Source: Aerococcaceae bacterium DSM 111021
GTDB taxonomy: Bacteria > Bacillota > Bacilli > Lactobacillales > Aerococcaceae
Length of the DNA stretch: 64,000 bases
Assembly: GCA_020112395.1 (NCBI GenBank)
Contig: JACCEK010000001.1
Location: 248,001-312,000, forward strand
Reading direction: 5' to 3'
Below, in pieces: positions 49,947 through 59,434 of this stretch. The notes beneath the pieces are model-generated. The model did no database searches and had not been told where the DNA came from. It saw only the letters and a list, made by a program, of their open reading frames with translations. A program made the translations under genes and the position numbers. The stretch's first letter is position 1, and each line of letters starts with the position of its first letter.

Positions 49947-49975
49947 ATGATACAGCCTCACAAAAAATATGTCAA
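49947..49975 (-). promoter_or_regulatory. promoter of the trpX leader
   Basis: Minus-strand TTGACA (49970-49975), exactly 17 nt, TATCAT (49947-49952). Predicted start near 49940, about 20 nt before the leader-peptide ATG. Confidence 0.85.
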
Positions 49976-50128
49976 CCTTTTCAATTGATTTTTTAATCTT
50001 TTTCTAATAATCGAGCGCATTTTGATAATTAGTGTTTTAGTCTTGTTTAATGTACAATAATAGTCTAGTAAAATCTGATAATTAAATCAGCTTTAACAAA
50101 ATCATGTTATAAAAAGGAGGTTTGGTTG

Positions 50129-51832
50129 ATGTCATTTGATGGCTTTTATACACACAAAATTACTGAAGAGCTCACTTCCAAACTAAAAAATGGACGCATA
50201 CACAAAATCTATCAACCATTTGAACAAGAACTGCAATTTGTCATACGGTCAAACCGTACGAATTATCGACTCGAGGCTTCAATCCACCCTATGTATTATC
50301 GAATGCACTTAACAGATGAAAAATCTAACAACCCACAACAAGCGCCAATGTTTTGCATGTTATTACGCAAGCATTTAGAAAATGCAACTGTGTTGGATAT
50401 CCGTCAGTTTGAGAACGATCGAATTATTACGTTTGAGTTAAGTGGTCGTGATGAGTTAGGTGATTTACAAAGTTACTTACTTATTTTTGAATTAATGGGG
50501 AGACACAGTAATATAATTCTTGTAAACCCTGTTACGAAGAAAATTATCGATTGCATTAAGCATATACCACCAAGTATGAATAGTTTCAGAAGTTTACAAC
50601 CAGGTGCTGAATATATCTTGCCCCCTAAAAATGAAACTCAAAAAAATATATTTGAATTGAATAATACAGAACTTGATACATTCGCAACAGAGCATCAAGA
50701 ATTGTTAGCTGCAGGTAAAGCTTCGAAAGTAATACAAGGTATGTCGGCTTTAGCTAGCAAGCAAATTTCAGCTTGGATAAGTGATAATAATTTATCTAGT
50801 TCTCAAGCTTTATCGAAATATTTAGAAGAACTTAAATCTGGTCAACCTGTTATTTTTAGATCAGACAACCAGATGAAGTTTTATGCGATGGATCTACCCT
50901 ATCTTAATGGTGAACGTGATTATTTCCCAACTTTAAGTGCATCGCTGGATTTGTTTTATAATCAAAAAGTACGTTTAGATCGTGTAAAGCAATTATCTGG
51001 TGATTTGATTCAACGATTGAAGCAAGTTATCGAAAAGAATTATCACAAACTTGATAATCTTCAAAAAGATAGACTGATAGCTGAAGATGCTGATATTTAC
51101 CGTTTGAAAGGAGAATTAATTAATGCGTTCTCTTATCAAATCGAAAAAGGTCAATCGTCAACGATAGTTCAAAACTATTACAAAAATAATGAACCTTATA
51201 CAATTGAATTAAACCCAAGGAAAACACCTTCAGAGAATAGCCAAGCATACTTTAAACGTTATACAAAATATCGTGATTCTCTACGTTATATTGAAAAACA
51301 AGAAAAATTAGCCACAGAAGAGATTGAGTATCTTGAATCAGTACTTGTTCAACTTGATCAAGCAGAGATTGAAGATATAGAAGATATTAAAGCTGAATTG
51401 GTACGCGAGGGATACGGTGGAAAGCGAAATAAAACAATTAAAAAACGTGCAAAATCAAAATCTAAACCACGACAATATAAATCTAGTGATGGTGTAATTA
51501 TGTACGTTGGTCGTAATAACCAACAAAACGATGAACTGAGCATGCGCAAAGCCAGCAAGAATCACTGGTGGTTACATACAAAAGATATTCCAGGAGCACA
51601 TGTTATCGTTGAATCTGACAAACCTAGTGATCAGACTATGACTGAAGCGGCAGAAATTGCAGCTTACTATTCAAAATCACAAAATTCAGCTAATGTCCCG
51701 GTAGATACAGTCCAAGTGAAGCATTTACGAAAACCAAATGGTGCTAAACCAGGTTACGTTATATATGAAGGTCAAAACACACTTTATGTTACGCCAAAAG
51801 CAGATAAAATTGAATCACTTGAATTGAAATAA
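50129..51832 (+). CDS. rqcH: ribosome-quality-control NFACT protein RqcH (FbpA/Rqc2 homologue)
   Basis: About 567 aa. The NFACT-N domain (SFDGFYTHKITEEL, FELMGRHSNIILV) is followed by a coiled-coil middle (residues about 280-430), a basic linker, and NFACT-R (WWLHTKDIPGAHVIVES). RqcH binds stalled 50S subunits and directs C-terminal alanine tailing. Older annotation calls these fibronectin-binding proteins. AAGGAGG precedes ATG 50129; a TTG one codon upstream opens the frame. Monocistronic and divergent from trpX. Confidence 0.92.
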   Translation: MSFDGFYTHKITEELTSKLKNGRIHKIYQPFEQELQFVIRSNRTNYRLEASIHPMYYRMHLTDEKSNNPQQAPMFCMLLRKHLENATVLDIRQFENDRIITFELSGRDELGDLQSYLLIFELMGRHSNIILVNPVTKKIIDCIKHIPPSMNSFRSLQPGAEYILPPKNETQKNIFELNNTELDTFATEHQELLAAGKASKVIQGMSALASKQISAWISDNNLSSSQALSKYLEELKSGQPVIFRSDNQMKFYAMDLPYLNGERDYFPTLSASLDLFYNQKVRLDRVKQLSGDLIQRLKQVIEKNYHKLDNLQKDRLIAEDADIYRLKGELINAFSYQIEKGQSSTIVQNYYKNNEPYTIELNPRKTPSENSQAYFKRYTKYRDSLRYIEKQEKLATEEIEYLESVLVQLDQAEIEDIEDIKAELVREGYGGKRNKTIKKRAKSKSKPRQYKSSDGVIMYVGRNNQQNDELSMRKASKNHWWLHTKDIPGAHVIVESDKPSDQTMTEAAEIAAYYSKSQNSANVPVDTVQVKHLRKPNGAKPGYVIYEGQNTLYVTPKADKIESLELK

Positions 51833-51843
51833 TTAAATATATT

Positions 51844-51895
51844 AAAGACCACTTTCCTAGTTAATTAAATACTAACTAGGAAAGTGGTCTTTTTG
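51844..51895. terminator. long bidirectional terminator
   Basis: A 20-bp perfect stem (51844-51863 and 51873-51892) with A-run and T-run flanks, between rqcH and ppaC. Confidence 0.92.
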
Positions 51896-51962
51896 TATAA
51901 ATCATATGTGCTTACTAATCAAAAAACTGATAAAGGAAATACTTGCCAGTTTAATATATTTC

Positions 51963-52892
51963 TTAGTCTGTAAATGATTCAGTTAATTGAGGTACGATTT
52001 GTTTCTTACGAGAAACAACACCAGGTAAGTTGATTAAATTCTCAACTACAGGTTGTTTAAATGCTTTTTCGATTGGAATAAAGTTTTCCCCCAATACGAA
52101 TGCAATTGAATCACTTTCAAGTATATCTGTAACGAGTAGAACGAATAGATCAAACTTATTCGCAGCAATTTCATTACGCATCGTTTCTAATAATTCATCC
52201 TTACGAGCTAACATCTCTTCGAAACCAATGGCATTGATTTGACCAATACGAACAGAATTCTCATTCATATCAAATGTTTTAGAATCAGATTGCACTAGTT
52301 CTAGTGCAGTTTTTTCACTTAACTTAGTACCTGCTTTTAATAACTCAAGTCCATACTTATCAATATTAACATCAGCAATTTTTGCTAATTCAATAGCGAT
52401 ATTTTTATCTTGAGAAGTACACGTTGGTGATTTGAATAATAACGTATCAGAAATAATTGCTGATAACATTAACCCTGCTACAGCTTTTGGAACATCAATA
52501 TTATTTTCTTTAAATAATTTAAAAATTACACTAGCTGTACTACCAATTGGTTCAGCACGATAAAATAGCGGATTAGCTGTTTCAAAGTTTGCGATTCTAT
52601 GGTGATCAATTACGAAATCAACTTCCACCTCTTCTAAATCGTTAACAGATTGTGTTGCTTCATTATGATCGACTAACGCAACACGGTCAACTTCATTTGA
52701 AACCGTATCTACCACACGTGGTCTTTCAACATTAAAGAAATCTAATGCAAATTGAGTTTCATCATTTGGCGTACCTAAAGCTACAGCCTCTGACTCATGA
52801 CCTATTTTTTCTAAATAAAAGCTAAAAGCGATTGCTGATGCTATGGCATCAGTATCTGGGTTTTTATGTCCAAAAACTAAATATTTTGACAT
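51963..52892 (-). CDS. ppaC: manganese-dependent inorganic pyrophosphatase
   Basis: A 309-aa family II pyrophosphatase. VFGHKNPDTDAIASAIAFS carries the N-terminal His and Asp metal ligands, VALVDHNE a further Asp, and DFVIDHHRI the DHH motif. SRKKQIVPQL at the C-terminus is the SRKKQ phosphate-binding signature. It hydrolyses pyrophosphate in the cytosol. AAGGAGG precedes ATG 52892. Confidence 0.95.
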   Translation of the reverse strand: MSKYLVFGHKNPDTDAIASAIAFSFYLEKIGHESEAVALGTPNDETQFALDFFNVERPRVVDTVSNEVDRVALVDHNEATQSVNDLEEVEVDFVIDHHRIANFETANPLFYRAEPIGSTASVIFKLFKENNIDVPKAVAGLMLSAIISDTLLFKSPTCTSQDKNIAIELAKIADVNIDKYGLELLKAGTKLSEKTALELVQSDSKTFDMNENSVRIGQINAIGFEEMLARKDELLETMRNEIAANKFDLFVLLVTDILESDSIAFVLGENFIPIEKAFKQPVVENLINLPGVVSRKKQIVPQLTESFTD

Positions 52893-52970
52893 GAATATAT
52901 TCCTCCTTAAGGTTTATTCTAGTATAGTTTATCACTATATCAGAAAAAAATGAATGAACTTTTTTCTAAA

Positions 52971-55466
52971 CTATTCTTCATTTTCACTTTCTTGATTTAT
53001 TAGTTTTAACTGAGCCAAATGTATATTAAGTACATTTCCTAATTTCTCAATATCTTTCATAGCTGATCCATTCGTTAAACGTTCAGAAACTGGGATCTCA
53101 TTAGCGCTTATCTCACTCATAAAGCCAGTATCACCGTAAACGACTAAAGGTACATCTGTTTCTGTGATCGCTAACGCATTAATTAAACGATGAGGTTGAG
53201 CTTTTAATTCCTTAAGAATTAAAATACCTCGGCTACCACGCGAGGCAGCACCGACTATTTCTGGTTTGAATCGTTTGATATTCCCTCTTTGAGTCAATCC
53301 TACAATCTGCGTTTTTTTAATGTCTTCTATCACTAAGGCAGCCACAACATAATCTTCTTGCTTGAGGTTAATACCTATTACCCCTTGTGCTTTAAGACTA
53401 TATGTAGAGACCTCACTTAAAGGATACCTTAGACTATAACTTCTATTTGTTAGATATAGCACTTCATAGTCAGTGTTATCTTTGATTGGTATTGCAGATA
53501 TTAATTCGTCGCCTTGTTTCAGCTTCATAGCAACAGCCGTTTTCGTTTTGTAGCTTCTAAACGTTACAAATTCGTCTAAATTAGTCTGTTTTATCATTCC
53601 TAATCGAGTAGCAAGTACTATCTTATCTTCAATCAAGTTTGCTTTAGTCTCAGTCATTCCTTCTGCTGCTTTAAAGGCTGCAATAAGTTGTTCTCCATCT
53701 TTCAATTGATACTTTTGAGATATATGCATACCCATGTCGTTCCAACGAATATCTGGTAATTCATGGACAGGAATATAGATATAATTTCCTTTATTAGTAA
53801 TCATGACAATCGCATCATAAGTACTTAATCCTTCTACATAAATCGCATAATCAAATTCACGACGCCCAAGATTCAGCGTATCTGAAGAATTGAACGATCG
53901 ATGACTCGTTCGTTTCACATATCCTTCATTGGTAACTGAGACAACAACGTCTTCTTTTGGTATTAATAGTGTCGATTCAATCGTAATTTCTTTTACTTCG
54001 GCTTCAATCTCAGTACGACGCGGTGTTGTGTATTTATTTTTAACTTCAGTTAACTCTTTGATTAATACTTTATTAAGTATTCCAAAATTTGATAAGATAT
54101 TTTCATACATCGCAACACGTTCATTTAATTCTAGTCGTTCACTTTGTAAGGCTGTGACGTCTGTATTTGTTAAACGATATAATTGCAAAGATACAATCGC
54201 TTCAGATTGTTCACTTGAGAAATCAAATTCTTTCATTAGATTTTCTTTAGCATTTGCTTTGTTTGCACTTTGGCGAATCGTTTCAATAACTTCATCTAAG
54301 ATAGACATAACATGAATCAATCCATCTACGATATGTAATCGTGCTTTGTCTTGCGCTAATTGAAATCGTGTTCTTCGCGTAATAACTTCGCGCTGATGTT
54401 CAATATATGCCTCAAGAATCATCATTAAACTAGCTAACACAGGACGTCTATTATGTATTGCTATCATGTTAAAGTGATAATTCACTTGTAAGTCTGAATT
54501 TTTTAATAAGTAATTCAATACTGCTTCAGCATCAATATCACGCTTTAACTCAACCACAAGTCGAACGCCATCTCTATCAGATTCATCACGAACCTCTGCA
54601 ATACCATCTAGTTTTCGTTGTAAACGAATATCATCTAAACGTTGAATTAATTTTGATTTATTCACATCATAGGGAAGTTCAGTCGCAATAATTTGAGATT
54701 TGCCACCCTTTAAGGATTCTATCTCAATCTTAGATTGAACGACTACCTTGCCGTTCCCTTTTTCATAAGCATTTTTTAAATCCTTTGCACCTTGAATGAT
54801 TCCACCCGTTGGAAAATCAGGGCCTTTTATAAATTTCAGTAAATCTGATAATTCATATTTTTCATGTTTCAACATGTATATCACAGCGTCAATGACTTCA
54901 CCTAGGTTATGAGGTGGTATTTCAGTTGCATAACCTGCCGAAATTCCCGTTGCTCCATTAACAATTAGGTTTGGATACCTTGCTGGTAATACAATTGGCT
55001 CTTCAAGGGTATCATCAAAGTTTAAAGCATAATCAATTGTTTCGTAATTGATGTCTGATAATAACAGCGAGGCGATCGGTGATAGTCTAGCCTCCGTATA
55101 ACGCATCGCTGCTGCTGGATCTCCATCCATACTACCATTGTTACCATGCATGTCGATTAACGGTTCACGTAACTTCCAATCTTGGCTTAGACGTACCATT
55201 GCTTCATAAACAGATGAATCCCCATGCGGATGGTAATTACCAATAACGTTTCCTACCGTTTTAGCAGACTTACGATAAGGATTTTCTGATGTATTACGAT
55301 CTTGCTGCATAGCAAATAAGATTCGTCGTTGTACTGGTTTCAATCCGTCTCGAATATCTGGTAAAGCACGATCTTGAATAATATATTTTGAATATCGACC
55401 AAATCGGTCACCAATGACGCTAGCAAACGTCAATTCTTCAATATGTTCATTTGGATTAAGCACCAT
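52971..55466 (-). CDS. parC: DNA topoisomerase IV subunit A
   Basis: An 831-aa subunit. DRALPDIRDGLKPVQRRILFAM at the start, the quinolone region YHPHGDSSVYEAMVRLSQDW with wild-type-like Ser and Glu, and AAAMRYTEARLSPIA containing the catalytic Tyr are all clear. The C-terminal beta-pinwheel follows. It decatenates chromosomes with ParE. Its ATG lies within the end of parE (ATGGTGCTTAA, 11-nt overlap). Confidence 0.95.
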   Translation of the reverse strand: MVLNPNEHIEELTFASVIGDRFGRYSKYIIQDRALPDIRDGLKPVQRRILFAMQQDRNTSENPYRKSAKTVGNVIGNYHPHGDSSVYEAMVRLSQDWKLREPLIDMHGNNGSMDGDPAAAMRYTEARLSPIASLLLSDINYETIDYALNFDDTLEEPIVLPARYPNLIVNGATGISAGYATEIPPHNLGEVIDAVIYMLKHEKYELSDLLKFIKGPDFPTGGIIQGAKDLKNAYEKGNGKVVVQSKIEIESLKGGKSQIIATELPYDVNKSKLIQRLDDIRLQRKLDGIAEVRDESDRDGVRLVVELKRDIDAEAVLNYLLKNSDLQVNYHFNMIAIHNRRPVLASLMMILEAYIEHQREVITRRTRFQLAQDKARLHIVDGLIHVMSILDEVIETIRQSANKANAKENLMKEFDFSSEQSEAIVSLQLYRLTNTDVTALQSERLELNERVAMYENILSNFGILNKVLIKELTEVKNKYTTPRRTEIEAEVKEITIESTLLIPKEDVVVSVTNEGYVKRTSHRSFNSSDTLNLGRREFDYAIYVEGLSTYDAIVMITNKGNYIYIPVHELPDIRWNDMGMHISQKYQLKDGEQLIAAFKAAEGMTETKANLIEDKIVLATRLGMIKQTNLDEFVTFRSYKTKTAVAMKLKQGDELISAIPIKDNTDYEVLYLTNRSYSLRYPLSEVSTYSLKAQGVIGINLKQEDYVVAALVIEDIKKTQIVGLTQRGNIKRFKPEIVGAASRGSRGILILKELKAQPHRLINALAITETDVPLVVYGDTGFMSEISANEIPVSERLTNGSAMKDIEKLGNVLNIHLAQLKLINQESENEE

Positions 55467-57555
55467 TTATATCATCCTCACTAAATAAATTTATCTGTGA
55501 TTCTTTATCATCACTGCTCAAACCTGGCTCTGATTCAGAATGAGTCTCTATTTTCTCTTTGACATCTATATCTGACTCTTCATTTTTTTGACTAGTTGTA
55601 ATTTCTGATTCGTTTAAGAGAGTATCTTCTTCATCAAGTGTAAATCGAACGTTATTTTCAATCCATTTACGTCTAGGCTCTACTTTATTACCCATTAAAG
55701 TTGTTAAACGTCTTTCAGAAGTTGCAGCATCATCAATCGTTACACGAATCAACAGTCGAGTCTCTGGGTTCATAGTCGTATCCCAAAGTTGATCTGCGTT
55801 CATCTCACCTAGACCTTTATAACGTTGTAAAATATAGCCTTTACCGACTATATTAATCTTTTCTTCAAGTTCCTCATCTGTCCAAGCATATTCAATAACT
55901 TCTTTCTTCCCTTTTCCTTTACTTACTTTGTAAAGTGGTGGCATAGCAAGATATACTTTACCAGCTTCAAGCAATGGTTTCATATAACGATAAAAGAATG
56001 TTAATAGCAAGACTTGAATATGTGCTCCATCGGTATCCGCATCGGTCATAATTATAACTTTATCATAATTAGATTCTTCAACATTGAAGTCATTCCCAAC
56101 TCCTGCACCTATTGTATAAATCATTGTATTAATTTCTTCGTTTTTTAAGATATCTGCCATTGAAGCTTTTTCAGTATTAATTACTTTACCACGCAATGGA
56201 AGAATTGCTTGATATCGACGGTCACGTCCAAGTTTAGCAGACCCTCCTGCTGAATCTCCCTCGACTAAATAAAGTTCATTTTTTGAAGCGTCTTTGGATT
56301 GAGCTTTAGTTAGTTTCCCAGAGATAAGTTTCTCTTGTTGAGATTTTTTAGCTCCAGTTCGAGCAGCATCTCTAGCTTTTCTTGCTAATTCACGAGTTTC
56401 ACGCGCTTTAATAGCTTTACGTAATATCATTTGACTGAAATTACCATTTTCATTTAAGAAAGCCGATAAAAATTCATTGATTGCATTATCGACCAATTGA
56501 CGCGCTTTAGGCGTACCTAACTTCTCTTTCGTCTGTCCCTCAAATTGTAAATATTGCTCCGGTACTCGTATAGATATTACCGCTGCTAATCCCTCGCGAA
56601 CATCAGAACCTTCCAGGTTCTTATCTTTTTCTTTCAATAATCCTGATTTACGAGCATATTCATTAAATGCTTTTGTAATTCCGGTCTTCATTCCTGTTTC
56701 ATGTGTTCCTCCGCCATATGTACGTACATTATTAGCGAAAGATAAAATTGTTTCCGAATATCCATCATTATATTGCATAGCAAAATCTATTTCGAAATCA
56801 TCAACAACAGTCGAAACATTCGCGATTTCACCCATCGTATCTTTTTCTTCGTTTAAGTAATTAATGAAATCATGTAATCCATTCTCAAATAAGAATGATT
56901 CACTTACTTCGTTAGCTTCATCGCTAACCGTAATTTCTAGTCCTTTTAATAAATAAGCCGATTCACGGAATCTTTCACTAATTGTTGCATAATTAATCTT
57001 TGAGCTTCCAAAAATAGTTTCATCCGGCATAAAATGCACAGTCGTCCCTTTTTTGGACTTCGATGATGCCTTAGTTTTCTTTAATTTTGTAACGGGTTTT
57101 CCCCCGTCTTCAAATCGCATTGTATATTTAAAGCCATCTCTATAGACGGTAACTTCTAACCAACTAGATAAAGCATTTACAACACTTGCTCCAACTCCAT
57201 GGAGTCCACCGGCTGATTTATAGCCACCTTGGCCAAATTTACCACCAGCATGAAGAACTGTGAATATAACTTGAATGGTTGGTATCCCACTATCGTGTAA
57301 TCCAATAGGCATACCACGGCCATCGTCTTCTATACGAACACTGCCGTCTTTTAATAGTGTTACATTTATCTTATCAGCAAAGCCTGTTAAAGCTTCATCG
57401 ACTGAATTATCTACAATTTCATAAATTAAATGATGCAACCCTTTTTGATCGGTTGACCCAATATACATACCTGGACGTTTTCGTACTGCGTCAAGGCCTT
57501 CAAGTATTTGAATAGCATCATCATTATAATTTGTAAGGTTTGGTTTCTGTGCCAA
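55456..57555 (-). CDS. parE: DNA topoisomerase IV subunit B
   Basis: A 699-aa ATPase subunit. EGLDAVRKRPGMYIGSTDQKGLHHLIYEIVDNSVDEA, GRGMPIGLHDSG and GGLHGVGASVVNALS form the GHKL ATP site. LVEGDSAGGSAKLGRDRRYQAILPLRGK and MTDADTDGAHI form the Toprim metal site. The last 50 residues are an acidic Ser/Glu-rich extension (SEITTSQKNEES on) beyond the usual ParE end. First gene of the parE-parC operon. Confidence 0.95.
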   Translation of the reverse strand: MAQKPNLTNYNDDAIQILEGLDAVRKRPGMYIGSTDQKGLHHLIYEIVDNSVDEALTGFADKINVTLLKDGSVRIEDDGRGMPIGLHDSGIPTIQVIFTVLHAGGKFGQGGYKSAGGLHGVGASVVNALSSWLEVTVYRDGFKYTMRFEDGGKPVTKLKKTKASSKSKKGTTVHFMPDETIFGSSKINYATISERFRESAYLLKGLEITVSDEANEVSESFLFENGLHDFINYLNEEKDTMGEIANVSTVVDDFEIDFAMQYNDGYSETILSFANNVRTYGGGTHETGMKTGITKAFNEYARKSGLLKEKDKNLEGSDVREGLAAVISIRVPEQYLQFEGQTKEKLGTPKARQLVDNAINEFLSAFLNENGNFSQMILRKAIKARETRELARKARDAARTGAKKSQQEKLISGKLTKAQSKDASKNELYLVEGDSAGGSAKLGRDRRYQAILPLRGKVINTEKASMADILKNEEINTMIYTIGAGVGNDFNVEESNYDKVIIMTDADTDGAHIQVLLLTFFYRYMKPLLEAGKVYLAMPPLYKVSKGKGKKEVIEYAWTDEELEEKINIVGKGYILQRYKGLGEMNADQLWDTTMNPETRLLIRVTIDDAATSERRLTTLMGNKVEPRRKWIENNVRFTLDEEDTLLNESEITTSQKNEESDIDVKEKIETHSESEPGLSSDDKESQINLFSEDDINGA

Positions 57556-57853
57556 TATTACACCTCTTTTTTCTAAAAATAATCAACTTCTTTATCATAT
57601 CAAAAAAATCGTATTTTTTCTTTATTAAATTTTAAAATGTTTATTTAACACTCTTTTTATCGATTTACTACTTTTGAATTCTATACAAATACAGTAGTTT
57701 TTGCAAACTCTATTCACATCAACAACATTCTATTTATTTAGGGCATAATCAAACTACTAATAAAGTACACTACTTTATAAATTTTGAGTCTTAAAGTATC
57801 TATGTAAAATAAAAGATATATGGTAAAATAAAACCAACTATTAGGAGGTTGTT
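57556..57853. other. 298-bp divergent promoter region of parE and plsY
   Basis: AT-rich and without ORFs. A TGG then TAAAAT extended -10 (57821-57829) serves plsY. A TAAAGTA-CAC-TACTTTA inverted repeat lies near 57762-57778. A parE promoter was not confidently placed. Confidence 0.5.
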
Positions 57854-58483
57854 ATGGAAACAATAAATAATTATATCTGGCCTATCTTATGGGTTGTTTT
57901 AGCATACTGTATAGGTTCTTTCCCCACAGGTGTTCTGTACTCTAGATCACGCCATAACATTGATGTACGTTCTTTAGGTAGTGGAGGAAGTGGCGCAACA
58001 AATGTTGGCCGTAATTTTGGTTTTCGTGCAGCGATAGTTGTGACTGCAGTTGATGTACTAAAAGGTTTAATCCCTGTGCTCATTGCGAAAAATATCTTTT
58101 CGAATTATCCCATTATTATTATGTTAACTGGATTAGCATGTGTAATTGGTCATGCTTATCCAGTATGGGCGGGTTTTCGTGGGGGGAAAATTGTTGCAAC
58201 ATCAGTTGGGGTATTAGTAGCATTTAATATTTGGATTGCTCTAATTATGGTATCTCTATTGGGAATTCTGATTTTCTTAACGAGTACCGTTAGTCTATCT
58301 TCAATGACAAGCTATTCCATCATAGCATTATATATCGCGTTTACAAACCCAGAGCCAATATACAAAGTGGGCTTCATACTTATCGCCCTGTTATTAATAT
58401 ACCGTCATCGGACAAATATTGAACGGATTATTAAACATGAAGAAAGTCGCATTAATTGGGGCCTTAATAAACCTAAAAAGTAA
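57854..58483 (+). CDS. plsY: glycerol-3-phosphate acyltransferase PlsY
   Basis: A 209-aa membrane protein with five to six helices. The three cytosolic active-site motifs are present: LRSLGSGGSGATNVGRNFG-like block 1 (VRSLGSGGSGATNVGR), VIGHAYPVWAGFRGGKIVATSVG (blocks around His and the GGK phosphate loop), and the C-terminal YRHRTNIERIIKHEE. It acylates glycerol-3-phosphate from acyl-phosphate, the first step of phospholipid synthesis. AGGAGG precedes ATG 57854. Confidence 0.95.
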   Translation: METINNYIWPILWVVLAYCIGSFPTGVLYSRSRHNIDVRSLGSGGSGATNVGRNFGFRAAIVVTAVDVLKGLIPVLIAKNIFSNYPIIIMLTGLACVIGHAYPVWAGFRGGKIVATSVGVLVAFNIWIALIMVSLLGILIFLTSTVSLSSMTSYSIIALYIAFTNPEPIYKVGFILIALLLIYRHRTNIERIIKHEESRINWGLNKPKK

Positions 58484-58485
58484 AT

Positions 58486-58524
58486 TCAAAAAAACCGCCT
58501 ATTGTAAGGCGGTTTTTTTGAATT
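58486..58524. terminator. bidirectional terminator between plsY and the aldose-epimerase-like gene
   Basis: AAACCGCCT/AGGCGGTTT stem with A7/T7 runs extending the arms to about 17 bp. Confidence 0.92.
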
Positions 58525-59413
58525 ATTTTTTACTGAAAGTCATAGTATAATCATGCGTCATCAGTTGAGATGGAAGTAACTCATGGATAGCATATTTTTC
58601 AGCTAGTTCTCCCGTTGCACTCTCAGGGTCGGCAATACCAGACCATGGTTCTAAACATACAAATGGAGCGCGATTTGGATATGGTGACCATATACCAACA
58701 AAGTCCATTCGATTTGGCTTCATTTTGATTTCCACATCATTTGCTTTATCTTCCAAAACAATTTCAGTCTGCTGACTAATTTGATAAATTAACGCATCAT
58801 TTTTAAATGTAGTGTGCTTTAATGGTACCTCGTTAACCTCAACATACTTTGCTTTGTTAGGTATTGTTAAGCCTTCTTTATTCAATGGTATTTGTAAATA
58901 TTGCCCTGCAGGCTCAAATCTAAATGACACATTATCAAATTCTGGTTTAGATCCTGACGTTGTTTGACTCATATTAAAGGCAGGATGTCCTCCTATGCTA
59001 TAATATAACGTCTTATCAGTCGCAGGATTTAGTATCTCATAGCTCACCGTGATGCTCGAATAATGCAAGATATAATTAATTTGTAAACTGAAATCAAATG
59101 GATATTTCTCACGTGTCTCATCCGTATTCTTTAAATATAAGCTAGTGGAATTACTAGTGACATTTTGGATATGAAAAGGTAAGTCTCTTGCAAAGCCATG
59201 TTGTGTCATTTGATGTTTTTGATTATCATGTTCAAATGTATTGTCCTTTAATTTTCCCACAATTGGGAATAAAACGGGTGCATGCCTTGCCCAATACTTT
59301 TCGTTCGCTTGCCATAGAAATTCGTAATCCGATTTTTTATCCACAATCGATACTAATTCGGCACCTTCTTCTTTGATTTTAACTATTAGATAGTCGTTTT
59401 CTAAAGTAATCAT
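58523..59413 (-). CDS. aldose 1-epimerase family protein (LacX/YeaD type)
   Basis: A 296-aa galactose-mutarotase-fold protein. DYEFLWQANEKYWARHAPVLFPIVGKLKDN is the LacX-like N-terminal region, HGFARDLPF and YSIGGHPAFNM hold the catalytic-type His, and CLEPWSGIADPE the Glu region. It probably acts on phosphorylated or free aldoses. GGGAGG precedes ATG 59413. It lies 21 nt after hslU, so it may be the last gene of the xerC-hslV-hslU transcript. Here it takes the place often held by codY in other Bacillota. Confidence 0.85.
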   Translation of the reverse strand: MITLENDYLIVKIKEEGAELVSIVDKKSDYEFLWQANEKYWARHAPVLFPIVGKLKDNTFEHDNQKHQMTQHGFARDLPFHIQNVTSNSTSLYLKNTDETREKYPFDFSLQINYILHYSSITVSYEILNPATDKTLYYSIGGHPAFNMSQTTSGSKPEFDNVSFRFEPAGQYLQIPLNKEGLTIPNKAKYVEVNEVPLKHTTFKNDALIYQISQQTEIVLEDKANDVEIKMKPNRMDFVGIWSPYPNRAPFVCLEPWSGIADPESATGELAEKYAIHELLPSQLMTHDYTMTFSKK

Positions 59414-59434
59414 TTAGGTTCCTCCCGATTTATA

